This document shows positions 48,525 to 58,469 of a stretch of 64,000 nucleotides of DNA, in pieces. The DNA lies in assembly GCF_000374545.1 (NCBI RefSeq), contig NZ_KB894586.1:1-64000 (forward strand), written 5' to 3'. Each line of letters starts with the position of its first letter. The first letter of the stretch is position 1. The position numbers were made by a program, and so were the translations under genes. The DNA is from Anaeromusa acidaminophila DSM 3853 (lineage in GTDB: Bacteria; Bacillota; Negativicutes; Anaeromusales; Anaeromusaceae). The notes below the pieces were generated by a model. The model saw only the letters and a program-made list of their open reading frames with translations. It had not been told where the DNA came from and did no database searches.

Positions 48525-51011
48525 ATGATTGATAATAAGTATGTTCCTTTCGAAATTGAACGGAAATGGCAGGAAAAGTGGCACGAGGAAAGTCTTTATC
48601 AGACAAGTTTGAACCGGCAGAAACCGGAATATTATGTTCTGGAGATGTTTCCTTATCCTTCCGGAAATCTACATATGGGGCATGTGCGCAATTATTCGAT
48701 TGGCGACGTTATCGCCCGTTTTAAAATGATGCAAGGCTATAATGTGCTGCATCCTATGGGATGGGATGCCTTTGGCATGCCTGCGGAAAATGCCGCCATA
48801 AAAAACGGTATTCATCCGGCAAATTGGACTTGGTCTAATATTGACAACATGCGGCGGCAGCAGCAGGAGCTGGGCTTGTCTTACGATTGGAGCCGCGAGG
48901 TGGCTACTTGCCATCCGGAATACTATCGTTGGACGCAATGGCTGTTTTTGCTCTTCTTAGAGCGCGGCTTAGCATATAAAAAGAAGGCTTCCGTTAATTG
49001 GTGCGACGAATGCAATACGGTACTGGCGAATGAACAGGTTATTGACGGTCACTGCTGGCGCTGCGATTCTGCAGTTGTCAAAAAAGACCTGGAACAATGG
49101 TTCTTCCGGATTACCGATTATGCGGATCGTCTCTTAGAAGATTTGGACGAACTAAAAGGCTGGCCGGAACGGGTAAAAACGATGCAGGAAAACTGGATTG
49201 GCCGCAGTGAGGGCGCCGAGTTTTCCTTTGATTTACCGGAACTAAGCGAGAAAATTCCTGTTTATACCACGCGGCAGGATACCGTATTTGGCGTTAGTTA
49301 TGTTGTATTGGCGCCGGAGCATCCGTTAGTGGAAAAAATGATCGCCGGCCGCCCGGAAGAGGCTGCCGTACGCGCTTTTGTGGAAAAAGTGCGCTCAATG
49401 AATGAAATCAGCCGTACTTCTACGGAAACAGAAAAAGAAGGCATTTTTACGGGCGTCTATGCGGTTCATCCCTTTACCGGCGAGCCAATTCCCGTATGGG
49501 TAGCTAACTATGTTCTATACGAGTATGGCACAGGCGCTGTCATGGGCGTGCCGGCTCATGATGAACGCGACTGGGTCTTTGCCGGCAAGTACGGTTTGCC
49601 GAAAAAAGTAGTTGTGCAGCCGGAAGGACAAATTCTGGATGTAGCTGCTATGGAAGGCGCTTATGACGGAGTCGGCGTGCTGGTTGATTCCGGACGGTTT
49701 AGCGGTTTGGGCAATGAAGCTGCAAAAAGCGCTATTGCTTCGTGGTTGGAAGATCAAGGATTAGGAACACGGCGGGTCAATTATCGTTTGCGCGATTGGC
49801 TGGTATCTCGTCAACGATACTGGGGCGCACCCATCCCGGTAATTTACTGTCCTGAATGCGGCGTTGTGCCGGTGCCGCAGGAAGATTTGCCTGTTTTGCT
49901 GCCGGAAAACGTGCGCTTTGATGCTGGCGTAGTCTCTCCCTTAGCGGATGCGGAAGAGTTTGTGAAATGTAAATGTCCGAAGTGCGGAGCTGACGCGCGG
50001 CGTGAAACCGATACAATGGATACCTTTATTTGCTCTTCTTGGTATTATTTGCGCTATACGGATCCGCGCAATACCCAGGCGCCTTTCGATATGGGGAAAG
50101 GCGATTACTGGATGCCGGTGGACCAATATATTGGCGGTATTGAACATGCTATTTTACATTTGTTGTATTCGCGCTTCTTTACTAAGGTATTGAAAGATGC
50201 TGGCTTGATTAACGCTAATGAGCCTTTTAAGAATCTGCTTACTCAGGGCATGGTGCTTAAAGACGGTTCGAAAATGTCGAAATCCAAAGGAAATGTTGTG
50301 GCGCCAGGGGAGATTGTTGAAAAGTACGGCGCCGATACAGCTCGGTTATTCATCCTTTTTGCAGCGCCGCCGGAACGGGATCTGGAGTGGAGCGACCAAG
50401 GCGTAGAAGGAGCTTTCCGTTTCTTGGGACGCTTCTGGCGAATCATGCTGCATTATGCGCAGTTTATGCCTGCGGCGGAAAGCGGCGAGTACGCCCCGGA
50501 ACAGCTGGCAAAAGAAGCGAAGGAATTACGTCGGGCGCTTCATGCTACTATTAAGAAGGTGACAGAGGACGTCGAGCAGCGCTTTAACTTCAATACAGCA
50601 ATCAGTTCCATTATGGAATTGGTTAATGCCATGTATGCTTTGAAAGAGGAAAGCAAAGCCCAGGTTCCCGGTTTGGCGCAGGAACTGGTTTCGTCTTCAC
50701 TTCGTTTAATCGCCCCCTTCGCTCCGCATATGGCGGAGGAGCTTTGGCAGCTTACCGGCGGAAATGGCAGTGTTCACAAGCAAAGCTGGCCGGTTTATGA
50801 TGAGGCGGCTTTGCAGGTAGAGGAAGTGGAATTAGTTCTGCAGATCAACGGCAAGGTGCGAGATAAGATTGTTGTTCCTGTTGGTTTGAATGCTGCGGAG
50901 TTGGAATCGCTGGCTATGGGCCAAGAACGGGTGCAGCAGGCGATTGGTGATAAAAAAGTCGTAAAAGTGATTTGCGTACCGCAAAAATTAGTGAATATTG
51001 TTGTAAAATAA
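48525..51011 (+). CDS. leuS: Leucyl-tRNA synthetase
   Basis: Class I aminoacyl-tRNA synthetase of 828 residues that charges tRNA-Leu and edits mischarged products. The HIGH-type motif is [16 protein letters not shown], the editing domain contains [20 protein letters not shown], a zinc-ribbon-like region contains CPECG and CKCPKCGAD, and KMSKS is at about residue 583 ([11 protein letters not shown]). I start at [16 protein letters not shown] (48525), 8 nt after GAAGGAAG; the open frame extends back into the T-box. The product ends normally ([11 protein letters not shown]). Confidence 0.97.
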   Translation: MIDNKYVPFEIERKWQEKWHEESLYQTSLNRQKPEYYVLEMFPYPSGNLHMGHVRNYSIGDVIARFKMMQGYNVLHPMGWDAFGMPAENAAIKNGIHPANWTWSNIDNMRRQQQELGLSYDWSREVATCHPEYYRWTQWLFLLFLERGLAYKKKASVNWCDECNTVLANEQVIDGHCWRCDSAVVKKDLEQWFFRITDYADRLLEDLDELKGWPERVKTMQENWIGRSEGAEFSFDLPELSEKIPVYTTRQDTVFGVSYVVLAPEHPLVEKMIAGRPEEAAVRAFVEKVRSMNEISRTSTETEKEGIFTGVYAVHPFTGEPIPVWVANYVLYEYGTGAVMGVPAHDERDWVFAGKYGLPKKVVVQPEGQILDVAAMEGAYDGVGVLVDSGRFSGLGNEAAKSAIASWLEDQGLGTRRVNYRLRDWLVSRQRYWGAPIPVIYCPECGVVPVPQEDLPVLLPENVRFDAGVVSPLADAEEFVKCKCPKCGADARRETDTMDTFICSSWYYLRYTDPRNTQAPFDMGKGDYWMPVDQYIGGIEHAILHLLYSRFFTKVLKDAGLINANEPFKNLLTQGMVLKDGSKMSKSKGNVVAPGEIVEKYGADTARLFILFAAPPERDLEWSDQGVEGAFRFLGRFWRIMLHYAQFMPAAESGEYAPEQLAKEAKELRRALHATIKKVTEDVEQRFNFNTAISSIMELVNAMYALKEESKAQVPGLAQELVSSSLRLIAPFAPHMAEELWQLTGGNGSVHKQSWPVYDEAALQVEEVELVLQINGKVRDKIVVPVGLNAAELESLAMGQERVQQAIGDKKVVKVICVPQKLVNIVVK

Positions 51012-51014
51012 TAG

Positions 51015-51060
51015 AAAAGTCCCTTGCGTCTTCCACGTGGAGCGTCAAGGGACTTTTTTT
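51015..51060 (+). terminator. Intrinsic terminator of leuS
   Basis: AAAAGTCCCTTG pairs with CAAGGGACTTTT across a partly paired loop (CGT.CCACGTGG.GCG), followed by T7. Confidence 0.88.
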
Positions 51061-51158
51061 GCAGTGGTCAGATGTGGTAAGAGTCAGTATAATAAAATAC
51101 AGATGGGAAAAAGATGCTGGTTGAAACAGTGTCTTTTCGAAAAAAAGGAGCTGTGAGT

Positions 51159-51302
51159 ATGGCAAACTGTAACGAAACTAACTGTATCTGCCCGAAGACA
51201 AATTGTGAACGCCATGGAAAATGCTGTGAATGCATTAATTTTCACCGCAATAATCAAAACCAGGTGTTTTGTATGCGCGAAGGGAATTATACGGGAAAAT
51301 AA
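51159..51302 (+). CDS. Small cysteine-rich protein (DUF6485-like)
   Basis: A 47-residue cytosolic protein with eight cysteines (positions 4, 9, 11, 16, 22, 23, 25, 37): MANCNETNCICPKTNCERHG, then KCCECINFHRN. The CxC, KCCEC and later Cys spacing resembles the DUF6485-type small proteins of anaerobic Firmicutes and suggests a bound metal (Zn or Fe-S). The function is unknown. AAAGGAG precedes the ATG. It lies alone between leuS and comEA. Confidence 0.72.
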   Translation: MANCNETNCICPKTNCERHGKCCECINFHRNNQNQVFCMREGNYTGK

Positions 51303-51427
51303 AAGGTTTATGGGCGGGCTGCATTGCTTTTGGCGATGCAGTTCGTTTTTTTTATCAAAGCAGGGATGTATATAGCTCTGTCGAAGCACTAATGAATATA
51401 GAATTCAGCGAAAGGGAGATGGCAGTC

Positions 51428-52003
51428 GTGCCGGCAGTGCGCGTGTATGTTCTGGCAGTATTATTGATTTTAGTGGTGTGCGGCGGTTATGCAATACAAG
51501 CTTTAAGCGGCAAGGAACCTGCAACACCGGAAGCGGCGGTTGTGACTTTGGAATCGGAGCCGGTTCAAGGGAAAGCGTTGGCCAAGGTCTATGTCAGTGG
51601 AGCGGTAGCGGTTCCGGGACTTTACCAAGTAGAGCAGGGGATGCGCGTAGCGGATGTGTTGGCTTTGGCTGGCGGAGTTGATGAGAGTGCGGATTTGCAA
51701 AAAGTGAATTTGGCGCAAAAGTGCAAGGATGGTATGCAAATAAAGGTACCAAATCGTAAGGTTCTGACGGCTAAAAATCAAAGCAGCCGTGCTGTAGCTG
51801 GCGCGGGAGATCCGGTTTTATATTTGAATGATGCGAGCCAGGCGGAATTGGATCGTCTGCCGGGAATTAGCCCGGTCTTAGCGCGGCGTATTGTGCAATA
51901 TCGTACGGAACACGGGGCTTTTCATTCTATGCAGGAGCTTTTGCAAATTCCCGGTATGAACGAAACGCTTTTAGAACGGCTGCAAGGCAGGCTGGCGTTG
52001 TGA
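51428..52003 (+). CDS. comEA: Competence DNA receptor ComEA
   Basis: Membrane-anchored double-stranded-DNA-binding protein of the natural transformation machinery. One N-terminal helix (YVLAVLLILVVCGGYAI) is followed by an SLBB domain (AKVYVSGAVAVPGLYQVEQG) and C-terminal helix-hairpin-helix motifs (LNDASQAELDRLPGISPVLA, then RRIVQYRTEHGAFHS). The start is uncertain: GTG 51428, 9 nt after AAGGGAG, fits best (191 residues), while in-frame ATGs at 51392 and 51419 lack good spacing. It overlaps comEC as GTGA. Confidence 0.88.
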   Translation: MPAVRVYVLAVLLILVVCGGYAIQALSGKEPATPEAAVVTLESEPVQGKALAKVYVSGAVAVPGLYQVEQGMRVADVLALAGGVDESADLQKVNLAQKCKDGMQIKVPNRKVLTAKNQSSRAVAGAGDPVLYLNDASQAELDRLPGISPVLARRIVQYRTEHGAFHSMQELLQIPGMNETLLERLQGRLAL

Positions 52004-54327
52004 CTCTGTCATTCCTGTGGCTGTTGTTGGCGGTAACCGCAGGAAGTATCTATTTTTACGGCAATAGAGAGGCGGACCTGCCCGTGGTTTTGTTTCAACT
52101 TGCCTTTGCAGCCGCTGTGTTATGCGCCTTTGTGCTGGCACAGCGTTTTAAAAGAGCGGCGTTAGCTTGTCTGTTAGTAGCTGCAGCCGCAGCCGGCGTC
52201 TTGCGGGAAGAACAGGTTTTGGAACAGTGGAGGCAAGGAATTGCACGGTGGCAAGGAAAACCTGTGTTAGTAGAAGGCGTCTTAGCGGAGCAGACCGTTG
52301 GTGAGGAGGAGCCTGGTTGGGCGCGAGGACGACTTGTGTGTTACGCCGTCGGCGATCCGGGTGGAACGTTGACTTCCTGTGTTCAGACGGTCTGGCTGAA
52401 GTATCCTGCAGGTCATGCTGGCGTAGGCGATGTTTTAAGAGCTGAAGGCAAATTAAGTTCCAATAACGCTTTTCGCGATGCGGGGCAAGTTCAGCGTGAA
52501 CGAATGCTGGCGGTCCAGGAGATTGCAGGGACCTTGAAGGCTACAACAGGAATGGTTCGGGTGCTGCGTCATCCAGACGCGTATGAATGGGGGCAATGGC
52601 GATTTTCCCAGTGGCGGGAGATTTTGACGGCGCGCATTACCGAGAGGTTATCGCCGGAGACAGCAGGCGTTTTAAACGGGATGCTTTTTGGCGGTTATGC
52701 AGGCATTGCGCCGGAAACAGCTCAAAATTTTCGTGATACGGGTATTGTGCATATTTTATCGGTTTCAGGCTCCCATGTGTCTTTGCTTGGAGCGATACTT
52801 CTTTGGCTGGGTTCTTGGATGAGCATGGGGAAGAAAAGCAAGGTACTTTTTGTTGGCGCAGGCATTGTGTTGTATGCATGCATTGCCGGTTGGTGCGCGC
52901 CGGTAGCCAGATCGGTTTGCATGGGCCTGGTGGCTTTGGGCGCTTTGGCTTGGAGGCGAGAAAAAGAAGCCGTTTATTCTTTGGCTCTTTGTGCTTGGGG
53001 GCTGCTTTTGTTCCAGCCCTTATGGCTCTGGGATATTGGTTTTCAGCTTTCTTTTTTTGCGACGGCAGGCTTGATTTTATTGGCGCCGCAAGCGCTGGAG
53101 CGTCTTCGGACATGGCGAGTGCCTGCTGGGATTGGGGCGCCGTTGGCAATTACCTGGGGAGCGCAAATGGCGTCACTGCCTTTTTTGGCCTTTTATTTTC
53201 AACAATTTTCGCTTGTTTCTTTCTTGGCGAATTTAGTGGTTCTTCCGCTATTGGAAAGTGCCATGATATTAGGTTTAGGCTCCTTGGCGGCAGGTTTTAT
53301 TTTCGGTGATTTTTGGCTGACGCCGGTATGGTGGTTGTGTCAAGGACTTGTATATTTAGGGAATCTTCTTGCCGCCTTGTGTGCTAAGGCTCCAGGCGCG
53401 CTGTCCTATGTGCCGCCGCCGGGAGTATTGGCGGTTTTGGCTTATTTTGCGGCTTTGGCAATTTTTTGGAGGCGGACTCTGCCGGCACTGCAGCAAGGAG
53501 GAGTATGGCTTGTGGTCTGCGCGCTTTGGTTGGGCCCGTGGTTATGGCTGCCGCCGGAACTGGAAGTGCATATGTTGGATGTGGGAGAGGGCGATGCCTT
53601 GGTAGTGTTAACGCCGCACCGTCATGCTTGGGTGGTGGACGCCGGCGGCGTATGGAAGCAAGGAGATGCCGGCGGCAAGGTAGTTGTTCCCCATTTGAGA
53701 CGCCTGGGCGTCTCGACATTGCAAGGCATGATATTGACCCATGGGCATGCAGACCACATGGGAGGAGCCCAGACGGTCTTAGTTAGTTTTCCCTGTCGTT
53801 ATCTAATGACTCCGACTATGGAAAAACCAGGGCAAAGCGCCTTACAGCTTGCCTTGCCGGATGGGATTTCCATATGTCGCATTCCGCCTGGGGAAGGGGT
53901 ATCGTGGGAAGATGACGGCGTGTCATTTTACGCGTTGCGGTCTCCGGGAGGTCTCGTGAAAGGAGAAAATGACGAATCGCTGATTGTGTGGCTGGCTTAT
54001 GGTGAAAAAAGCTTTTTGCTGACTGGCGATGCAAAATTAGAGAATTCGTGGCTGCCGCGGAATTTGCACTGTGACGTGTTGAAAATGCCGCATCATGGAT
54101 CTCGATTTGCTTGGGAGGCGGAAGCGTTGGCAAAACTGGCGCCGCAAATAGCCTTGATTTCAGTGGGGCGTAATAATTCCTTCGGCCATCCTCATGCAGA
54201 GACGCTGCAAGAATTAGCGCAAAACGGAGCTCGTTTATGGCGGACAGATCGAGACGGTACGGTGCGGCTTTTTACAGATGGACATGTTTTGCGCCTTGCC
54301 ACAACACCGGGCTTTGGGGTACACTAA
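52000..54327 (+). CDS. comEC: DNA uptake channel ComEC/Rec2
   Basis: Polytopic membrane channel that carries single-stranded DNA into the cell during transformation (775 residues). The N-terminal DUF4131-like region (about 20-190) is followed by the Competence domain (GMLFGGYAGIAPETAQNFRD, then HILSVSGSHVSLLGAILLWL). The C-terminal metallo-beta-lactamase-like domain has HMLDVGEGDALVVL, ILTHGHADHMGG and MPHHGSRFAWEA. The GTG start overlaps the comEA stop by 3 nt. The protein looks intact. Other com genes are not in the window, so competence itself is not shown. Confidence 0.93.
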   Translation: MTLSFLWLLLAVTAGSIYFYGNREADLPVVLFQLAFAAAVLCAFVLAQRFKRAALACLLVAAAAAGVLREEQVLEQWRQGIARWQGKPVLVEGVLAEQTVGEEEPGWARGRLVCYAVGDPGGTLTSCVQTVWLKYPAGHAGVGDVLRAEGKLSSNNAFRDAGQVQRERMLAVQEIAGTLKATTGMVRVLRHPDAYEWGQWRFSQWREILTARITERLSPETAGVLNGMLFGGYAGIAPETAQNFRDTGIVHILSVSGSHVSLLGAILLWLGSWMSMGKKSKVLFVGAGIVLYACIAGWCAPVARSVCMGLVALGALAWRREKEAVYSLALCAWGLLLFQPLWLWDIGFQLSFFATAGLILLAPQALERLRTWRVPAGIGAPLAITWGAQMASLPFLAFYFQQFSLVSFLANLVVLPLLESAMILGLGSLAAGFIFGDFWLTPVWWLCQGLVYLGNLLAALCAKAPGALSYVPPPGVLAVLAYFAALAIFWRRTLPALQQGGVWLVVCALWLGPWLWLPPELEVHMLDVGEGDALVVLTPHRHAWVVDAGGVWKQGDAGGKVVVPHLRRLGVSTLQGMILTHGHADHMGGAQTVLVSFPCRYLMTPTMEKPGQSALQLALPDGISICRIPPGEGVSWEDDGVSFYALRSPGGLVKGENDESLIVWLAYGEKSFLLTGDAKLENSWLPRNLHCDVLKMPHHGSRFAWEAEALAKLAPQIALISVGRNNSFGHPHAETLQELAQNGARLWRTDRDGTVRLFTDGHVLRLATTPGFGVH

Positions 54328-54367
54328 ATCAGCGGTATATACTCTGAACGGGAAACGGGGCGTAACT

Positions 54368-55390
54368 ATGACATGTGAAGAATTAGTGAGGGATGCTCGC
54401 CAAGGAAAGATGCATTCCATTTATGTGCTCCATGGCGAAGATGCGGCGGAAGTGCGCAGAAGCGGGCAACAGCTGGCAGGATTGCTAGTTTCAGAGGAAC
54501 AAGCGGCAGCAGGGCACATGCTGAAAGTATCCGGTAAATGGGATTTAGAGGAGTTTGGTTTTTGGTTGCAGGAGGTTCCTTTTTGGGGCGAAAAAAAGTG
54601 GCTCTGGTGGCACGGCTGTCCGTTGTTGGGTGAGGCGGGGAGCGAGGAAATTGCCGCTGCAGCAGAGATGGTGGAGCCTTGGCCGGAATATGCCGGACTT
54701 TTGTTGACAGCGACCAAACTGGATAAGAGGACTCGCTTTTATAAAACGTTGCTGCAAGCTGGCGGAGTAGAAGCTGCTTGCGCTCTGCTGCGTCCATGGG
54801 AAGCAGAGGCTTGGTTTGCTCAATATCTGCAAAAAGCCGGCAGTACGTTAGAAAGAGATGCTTCGGCTTGGTTGGCTGCGTTATTCAGTTCGTCCCAGCA
54901 ATTGGCGCCTGGCTGGCTGGCACAGGAGGCTGAAAAAGTGCTTTTGTACACACAGGGACGTAAGCGGATTTCGTTGGTTGACGTGCAGACCATGATGGCG
55001 GCTACGCCTGAAGCTTCTTCGTTTGCCTTGTTGGATGCTATTGCGGCAGGGCAGTGCGCCAGGGCGCTATCTTTGTTGGAAGATGCTTGCCGCAATTCCA
55101 ATGCGGCCTTTATGATTATTCCGCTCTTGGCTCGACAGCTGCGCTTGCAGTTGCAAAGCTTGGAAGTTAGAGGCGGTAAGCAAGAGGTGGCTAAGGAATT
55201 GAAAGTTCATCCGTATGTAGCGGAAAAACTTTTGCGGCAGCGAGGGGATGTTTCTCCTGACTTACTGCGTTATTTGCTGCAGGAATTGGCGCGATTGGAA
55301 GGCGGCATTAAATCAGGGACAAGGCTGCTGCAAGGAGAATTGGAAAAACTGGTTATTTTATGGTGCGAAAAAGGCAAACAAAAAAAGTGA
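54368..55390 (+). CDS. holA: DNA polymerase III delta subunit
   Basis: Clamp-loader subunit that opens the beta clamp (340 residues). The N-terminal ELVRDARQGKMHSIYVLHGE resembles the HolA start, in which the delta subunit lacks a working P-loop. ILLTATKLDKRTRFYKTLLQ and the C-terminal LKSGTRLLQGELEKLVIL-like ending (GGIKSGTRLLQGELEKLVI) are characteristic. It follows comEC, the usual Firmicute order. ATG 54368 has only a weak GGGG ribosome site; a longer in-frame ATG inside comEC is unlikely. Its stop codon lies within the following terminator stem. Confidence 0.88.
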   Translation: MTCEELVRDARQGKMHSIYVLHGEDAAEVRRSGQQLAGLLVSEEQAAAGHMLKVSGKWDLEEFGFWLQEVPFWGEKKWLWWHGCPLLGEAGSEEIAAAAEMVEPWPEYAGLLLTATKLDKRTRFYKTLLQAGGVEAACALLRPWEAEAWFAQYLQKAGSTLERDASAWLAALFSSSQQLAPGWLAQEAEKVLLYTQGRKRISLVDVQTMMAATPEASSFALLDAIAAGQCARALSLLEDACRNSNAAFMIIPLLARQLRLQLQSLEVRGGKQEVAKELKVHPYVAEKLLRQRGDVSPDLLRYLLQELARLEGGIKSGTRLLQGELEKLVILWCEKGKQKK

Positions 55391-55421
55391 TGGAGAAGCA
55401 AGCTTCTCCATCACTTTTTTG
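55381..55421. terminator. Bidirectional terminator of holA and rpsT
   Basis: AAAAAAGTGATGGAGAAGC, AA, GCTTCTCCATCACTTTTTT. A perfect stem that contains the holA stop codon and ends 14 nt from the rpsT stop. Confidence 0.93.
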
Positions 55422-55434
55422 TCTGCCGCAAAAC

Positions 55435-55695
55435 TTACATTGCGTTCAGTTTTTTCATCAGACGGGATTTTTTCCGAGCAGCGGCATTTTTATGGATGAC
55501 GCCTTTCTTGGCAGCCTTATCGATGGTGCTAACAGCAGTGGTCAGAAGGGTTTTCGCCTCATCCGCCTGTTTGCCATTGATGGCTTCCAACGTCTTGCGG
55601 GTCGCGGTTTTGACCGTCGATCTAACAGCGAAGTTTTTCGCGCGACGTTCTGCGTCCGTTTTTACACTACGTACAGAGGATTTAATATTCGGCAA
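55435..55695 (-). CDS. rpsT: 30S ribosomal protein S20
   Basis: Small-subunit protein of 86 residues, binding 16S rRNA. LPNIKSSVRSVKTDAERRAK and the Lys/Ala-rich C terminus (KGVIHKNAAARKKSRLMKKL) are typical. AAGGAGG is 8 nt before a TTG codon that gives exactly the family N terminus (M-PNIKS); the upstream in-frame GTG abuts the ribosome site. E. coli rpsT also uses UUG, which is tied to its autoregulation. It lies opposite the neighbouring operons, in the common holA-rpsT convergent arrangement. Confidence 0.95.
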   Translation of the reverse strand: MPNIKSSVRSVKTDAERRAKNFAVRSTVKTATRKTLEAINGKQADEAKTLLTTAVSTIDKAAKKGVIHKNAAARKKSRLMKKLNAM

Positions 55696-55730
55696 GTCGT
55701 TCACCTCCTTATGACCATATTACTTAAAAT

Positions 55731-55759
55731 ATATTAGCATGGTGTTCGCAAAAAAGCAA
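55731..55759 (-). promoter_or_regulatory. Promoter of rpsT
   Basis: On the minus strand TTGCTT, 17 nt, TAATAT, about 30 nt before the ribosome site. Confidence 0.62.
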
Positions 55760-55868
55760 GAGCTGCTTTGAAAAGAAGATGCGCAAAAAAAGATTGCACG
55801 TTAGAAAGGGTTTCTTGCTTGCGTGGCCAATATATAAAAAGTTAAGCAAAAGAAAGTGAAGTGAAAAT

Positions 55869-58445
55869 ATGGCAAAGCCAATTTGCATGATTATTGACGG
55901 AAGCAGCTTGACCTATCGGGCTTTTTACGCCCTGCCGCTTCTGACGGACGCCGCCGGGCGCTATACAAACGCAGTATATGGATTGTCAACGATGTTGTTG
56001 CGCCTTTTGGGAGAATGGCAGCCCCAACAGTTGGTGGTGGCTTTTGATAAGGGTAAGCATACTTTTCGGAATGAAGTATACAGGGATTATAAGGCTCATC
56101 GTAAAGCGACGCCAGTAGAACTGGTAGAACAGTTTCCGCTGGTGAGAGAACTAGCGGCAGCTTTTGGCGCGGCTGTTTTAGAACAGGAAGGATATGAAGC
56201 CGACGATATTATTGGCAGAGTTTCCCGGGATGCGGCGCAGGAAGGCATGGAAGTTCTGATTGTCACGGGAGATAGGGATGCGCTGCAATTGGTGGAGCCG
56301 TCGGTCAAGGTGCTGCTGACGCGCAAAGGAATCAGCGAAATGGACGTATACGATGCAGCCAAAGTACAGGAAACGTATGGAATGGAACCGTTGCGGCTGA
56401 TTGATTTAAAAGGGTTGATGGGAGATACCTCGGATAATATTCCCGGGGTTCCCGGCATTGGCGAAAAAACGGCGGCTAAGCTGTTGGCTCAGTTTGGTAC
56501 GTTAGAAGAGGTATTGGCGCAAGCAGCGCAGGTCAAGGGGAATAAAACGAGGGAAGCCTTGATATCCAATGCGGACTTGGCGTTGTTGTCGAAAAAATTG
56601 GCAACCATTGTCCGCGATATGCCGCTGGCGGAGGATTGGCGCCAAGGCAAACCGGAAACAGGGGCAGCCTTGGCGGCTTTTTTCACACAGATGGATTTTC
56701 GCTCGCTCTTGGCGCGTCTTACTGTAAACGGAACAGAAGTTACCGCCCCGGAGAAGCAGGAACTGCTTCCTTTGCAGTGGCAGAAAGAGACGACGGCGCT
56801 GGCCTGGTTGGAGCAAGAACAGGCGGCTGTGTGGCCTCTTTGGGACGGGATGTGCTTAAGTGGTTTGGTCTTGTCAAACGGCGCTGAAGTATGTTGGGTT
56901 GCAGCGGCGTGCGAAATATGGGATGCTGTGTTGACGGAATTGGTTGCAAAGAAAAATATAGTTGCACATGACGGAAAGCGTTTGGTGCGGTGGGTGCTGC
57001 AGGAGCGGCAAGCTGATTTCTGTCTTGCCTTTGATACGGCTTTGGCCGCGTATTTGCTGGATGCGACTCAGGGGGAGGCCTCGTTTGCCTCTATTTGTCT
57101 GCGCTATTTGGGGCGGGAGGAGTCGCTGGCGTCATTGCCAGATAAGGATGCTGCGGCTTATAGCGCTAAGGCGCTTTGGGAGTTGCGGCCTGTTCTAGAA
57201 GCGCAGTTGGATGCTCAACATATGCGTGAATTGTATTTTTCACTAGAACTTCCGCTGGTGCGAGTTTTAGCAGTCATGGAAGCGCAAGGAATTGCAGTGG
57301 ATTTTCTTCATTTGCAAGAAGTAAATGAAGAATTGGGGCAGAGAATAGCCGAATTGCTGGAAGGAATCCATACTGCGGCGGGAGAGGAGTTTAATGTTAA
57401 CTCCACCAAGCAGTTAGGCGTGATACTGTTTGAAAAACTGGGCTTGCCAGTGCAGAAAAAAACGAAAACAGGCTACTCTACAGATGCAGAAGTGCTGGAA
57501 AAGTTAAGCGGCCATCACGTTGTAGTAGATCAACTGTTGGAGTATCGCATGCTAAGCAAGCTTAAAAGTACGTATTTAGAAGGCTTGGCAGCCTTGGTTA
57601 ATCGTCAAAATAATCGTGTGTACACGCATTTTAATCAGATGGTGACCTCAACGGGGCGGTTGAGCAGTTCAGAGCCCAACCTGCAGAACATTCCGGTGCG
57701 GACGGAAACAGGCCGGCGTATTCGTGAATTATTTGTGCCTGGAGAAGGCTACGACTGGTTAATGTCGGCGGACTATTCGCAGATTGAACTGCGGGTGCTG
57801 GCGCATATGTCTGGAGATGAATCATTTATTGACGCATTTCTAAAAAATCAAGATATTCATGCTCGGACTGCGGCGGAGGTATTTGGCGTGGACATGAAAG
57901 ATGTGACGCCAGAACTACGTAGAAGGGCTAAGGCGGTAAATTTTGGCATTGTTTACGGTATCAGCGACTACGGTTTAGCTAGAGATTTGGGTGTGAGTCG
58001 CAATGAAGCCGCCATATATATTGAAGGCTATTTTGCTCGTTACCCCAAAGTGAAAACTTTTATGGAGAATGCCGTAGCCCAGGCTCGTAAGGACGGCTAT
58101 GCAGAAACAATGCTGGGACGCCGTCGTTATTTGGCTGATATTAATAGCCGCAATTTTAATCAACGTTCTTTTGCAGAGCGTACCGCTATGAATACGCCAA
58201 TTCAAGGGAGCGCAGCGGATATTATTAAAAAAGCCATGCTGCTGGTATTTGAGGCCTTGCAAGAAGAAAAGCTGCGTTCGCGTTTGCTGTTGCAGGTGCA
58301 CGATGAATTGGTGCTGGAAGTAGTGGATGAGGAACGCTTGGCGGTGGCAGCGCTTGTCAAGGAAAAGATGGAGCAAGCCGTTTGCTTGCAGGCGCCTTTG
58401 CTTGTGGACGTGCATTACGGCGCTAACTGGGCGCAGGCTAAATGA
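55869..58445 (+). CDS. polA: DNA polymerase I
   Basis: Repair and Okazaki-fragment-processing polymerase of 858 residues. Residues about 1-290 are the 5'-3' exonuclease (IDGSSLTYRAFYALP, YEADDIIGRVSRDAAQEG, GDTSDNIPGVPGIGEKTA). The middle region, about 300-470, is the 3'-5' exonuclease fold but lacks the DxE metal motif (WPLWDGMCLSGLVLSNG in its place), so proofreading is probably absent. The polymerase domain has SADYSQIELRVLAHMSGDES, RRRAKAVNFGIVYGISDYGL and LLQVHDELVLEV. The ribosome site is weak. It starts a polA-mutM-coaE-transglycosylase operon. Confidence 0.96.
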   Translation: MAKPICMIIDGSSLTYRAFYALPLLTDAAGRYTNAVYGLSTMLLRLLGEWQPQQLVVAFDKGKHTFRNEVYRDYKAHRKATPVELVEQFPLVRELAAAFGAAVLEQEGYEADDIIGRVSRDAAQEGMEVLIVTGDRDALQLVEPSVKVLLTRKGISEMDVYDAAKVQETYGMEPLRLIDLKGLMGDTSDNIPGVPGIGEKTAAKLLAQFGTLEEVLAQAAQVKGNKTREALISNADLALLSKKLATIVRDMPLAEDWRQGKPETGAALAAFFTQMDFRSLLARLTVNGTEVTAPEKQELLPLQWQKETTALAWLEQEQAAVWPLWDGMCLSGLVLSNGAEVCWVAAACEIWDAVLTELVAKKNIVAHDGKRLVRWVLQERQADFCLAFDTALAAYLLDATQGEASFASICLRYLGREESLASLPDKDAAAYSAKALWELRPVLEAQLDAQHMRELYFSLELPLVRVLAVMEAQGIAVDFLHLQEVNEELGQRIAELLEGIHTAAGEEFNVNSTKQLGVILFEKLGLPVQKKTKTGYSTDAEVLEKLSGHHVVVDQLLEYRMLSKLKSTYLEGLAALVNRQNNRVYTHFNQMVTSTGRLSSSEPNLQNIPVRTETGRRIRELFVPGEGYDWLMSADYSQIELRVLAHMSGDESFIDAFLKNQDIHARTAAEVFGVDMKDVTPELRRRAKAVNFGIVYGISDYGLARDLGVSRNEAAIYIEGYFARYPKVKTFMENAVAQARKDGYAETMLGRRRYLADINSRNFNQRSFAERTAMNTPIQGSAADIIKKAMLLVFEALQEEKLRSRLLLQVHDELVLEVVDEERLAVAALVKEKMEQAVCLQAPLLVDVHYGANWAQAK

Positions 58446-58469
58446 AGTTGAGGAAAGCGGGATGAAGTC

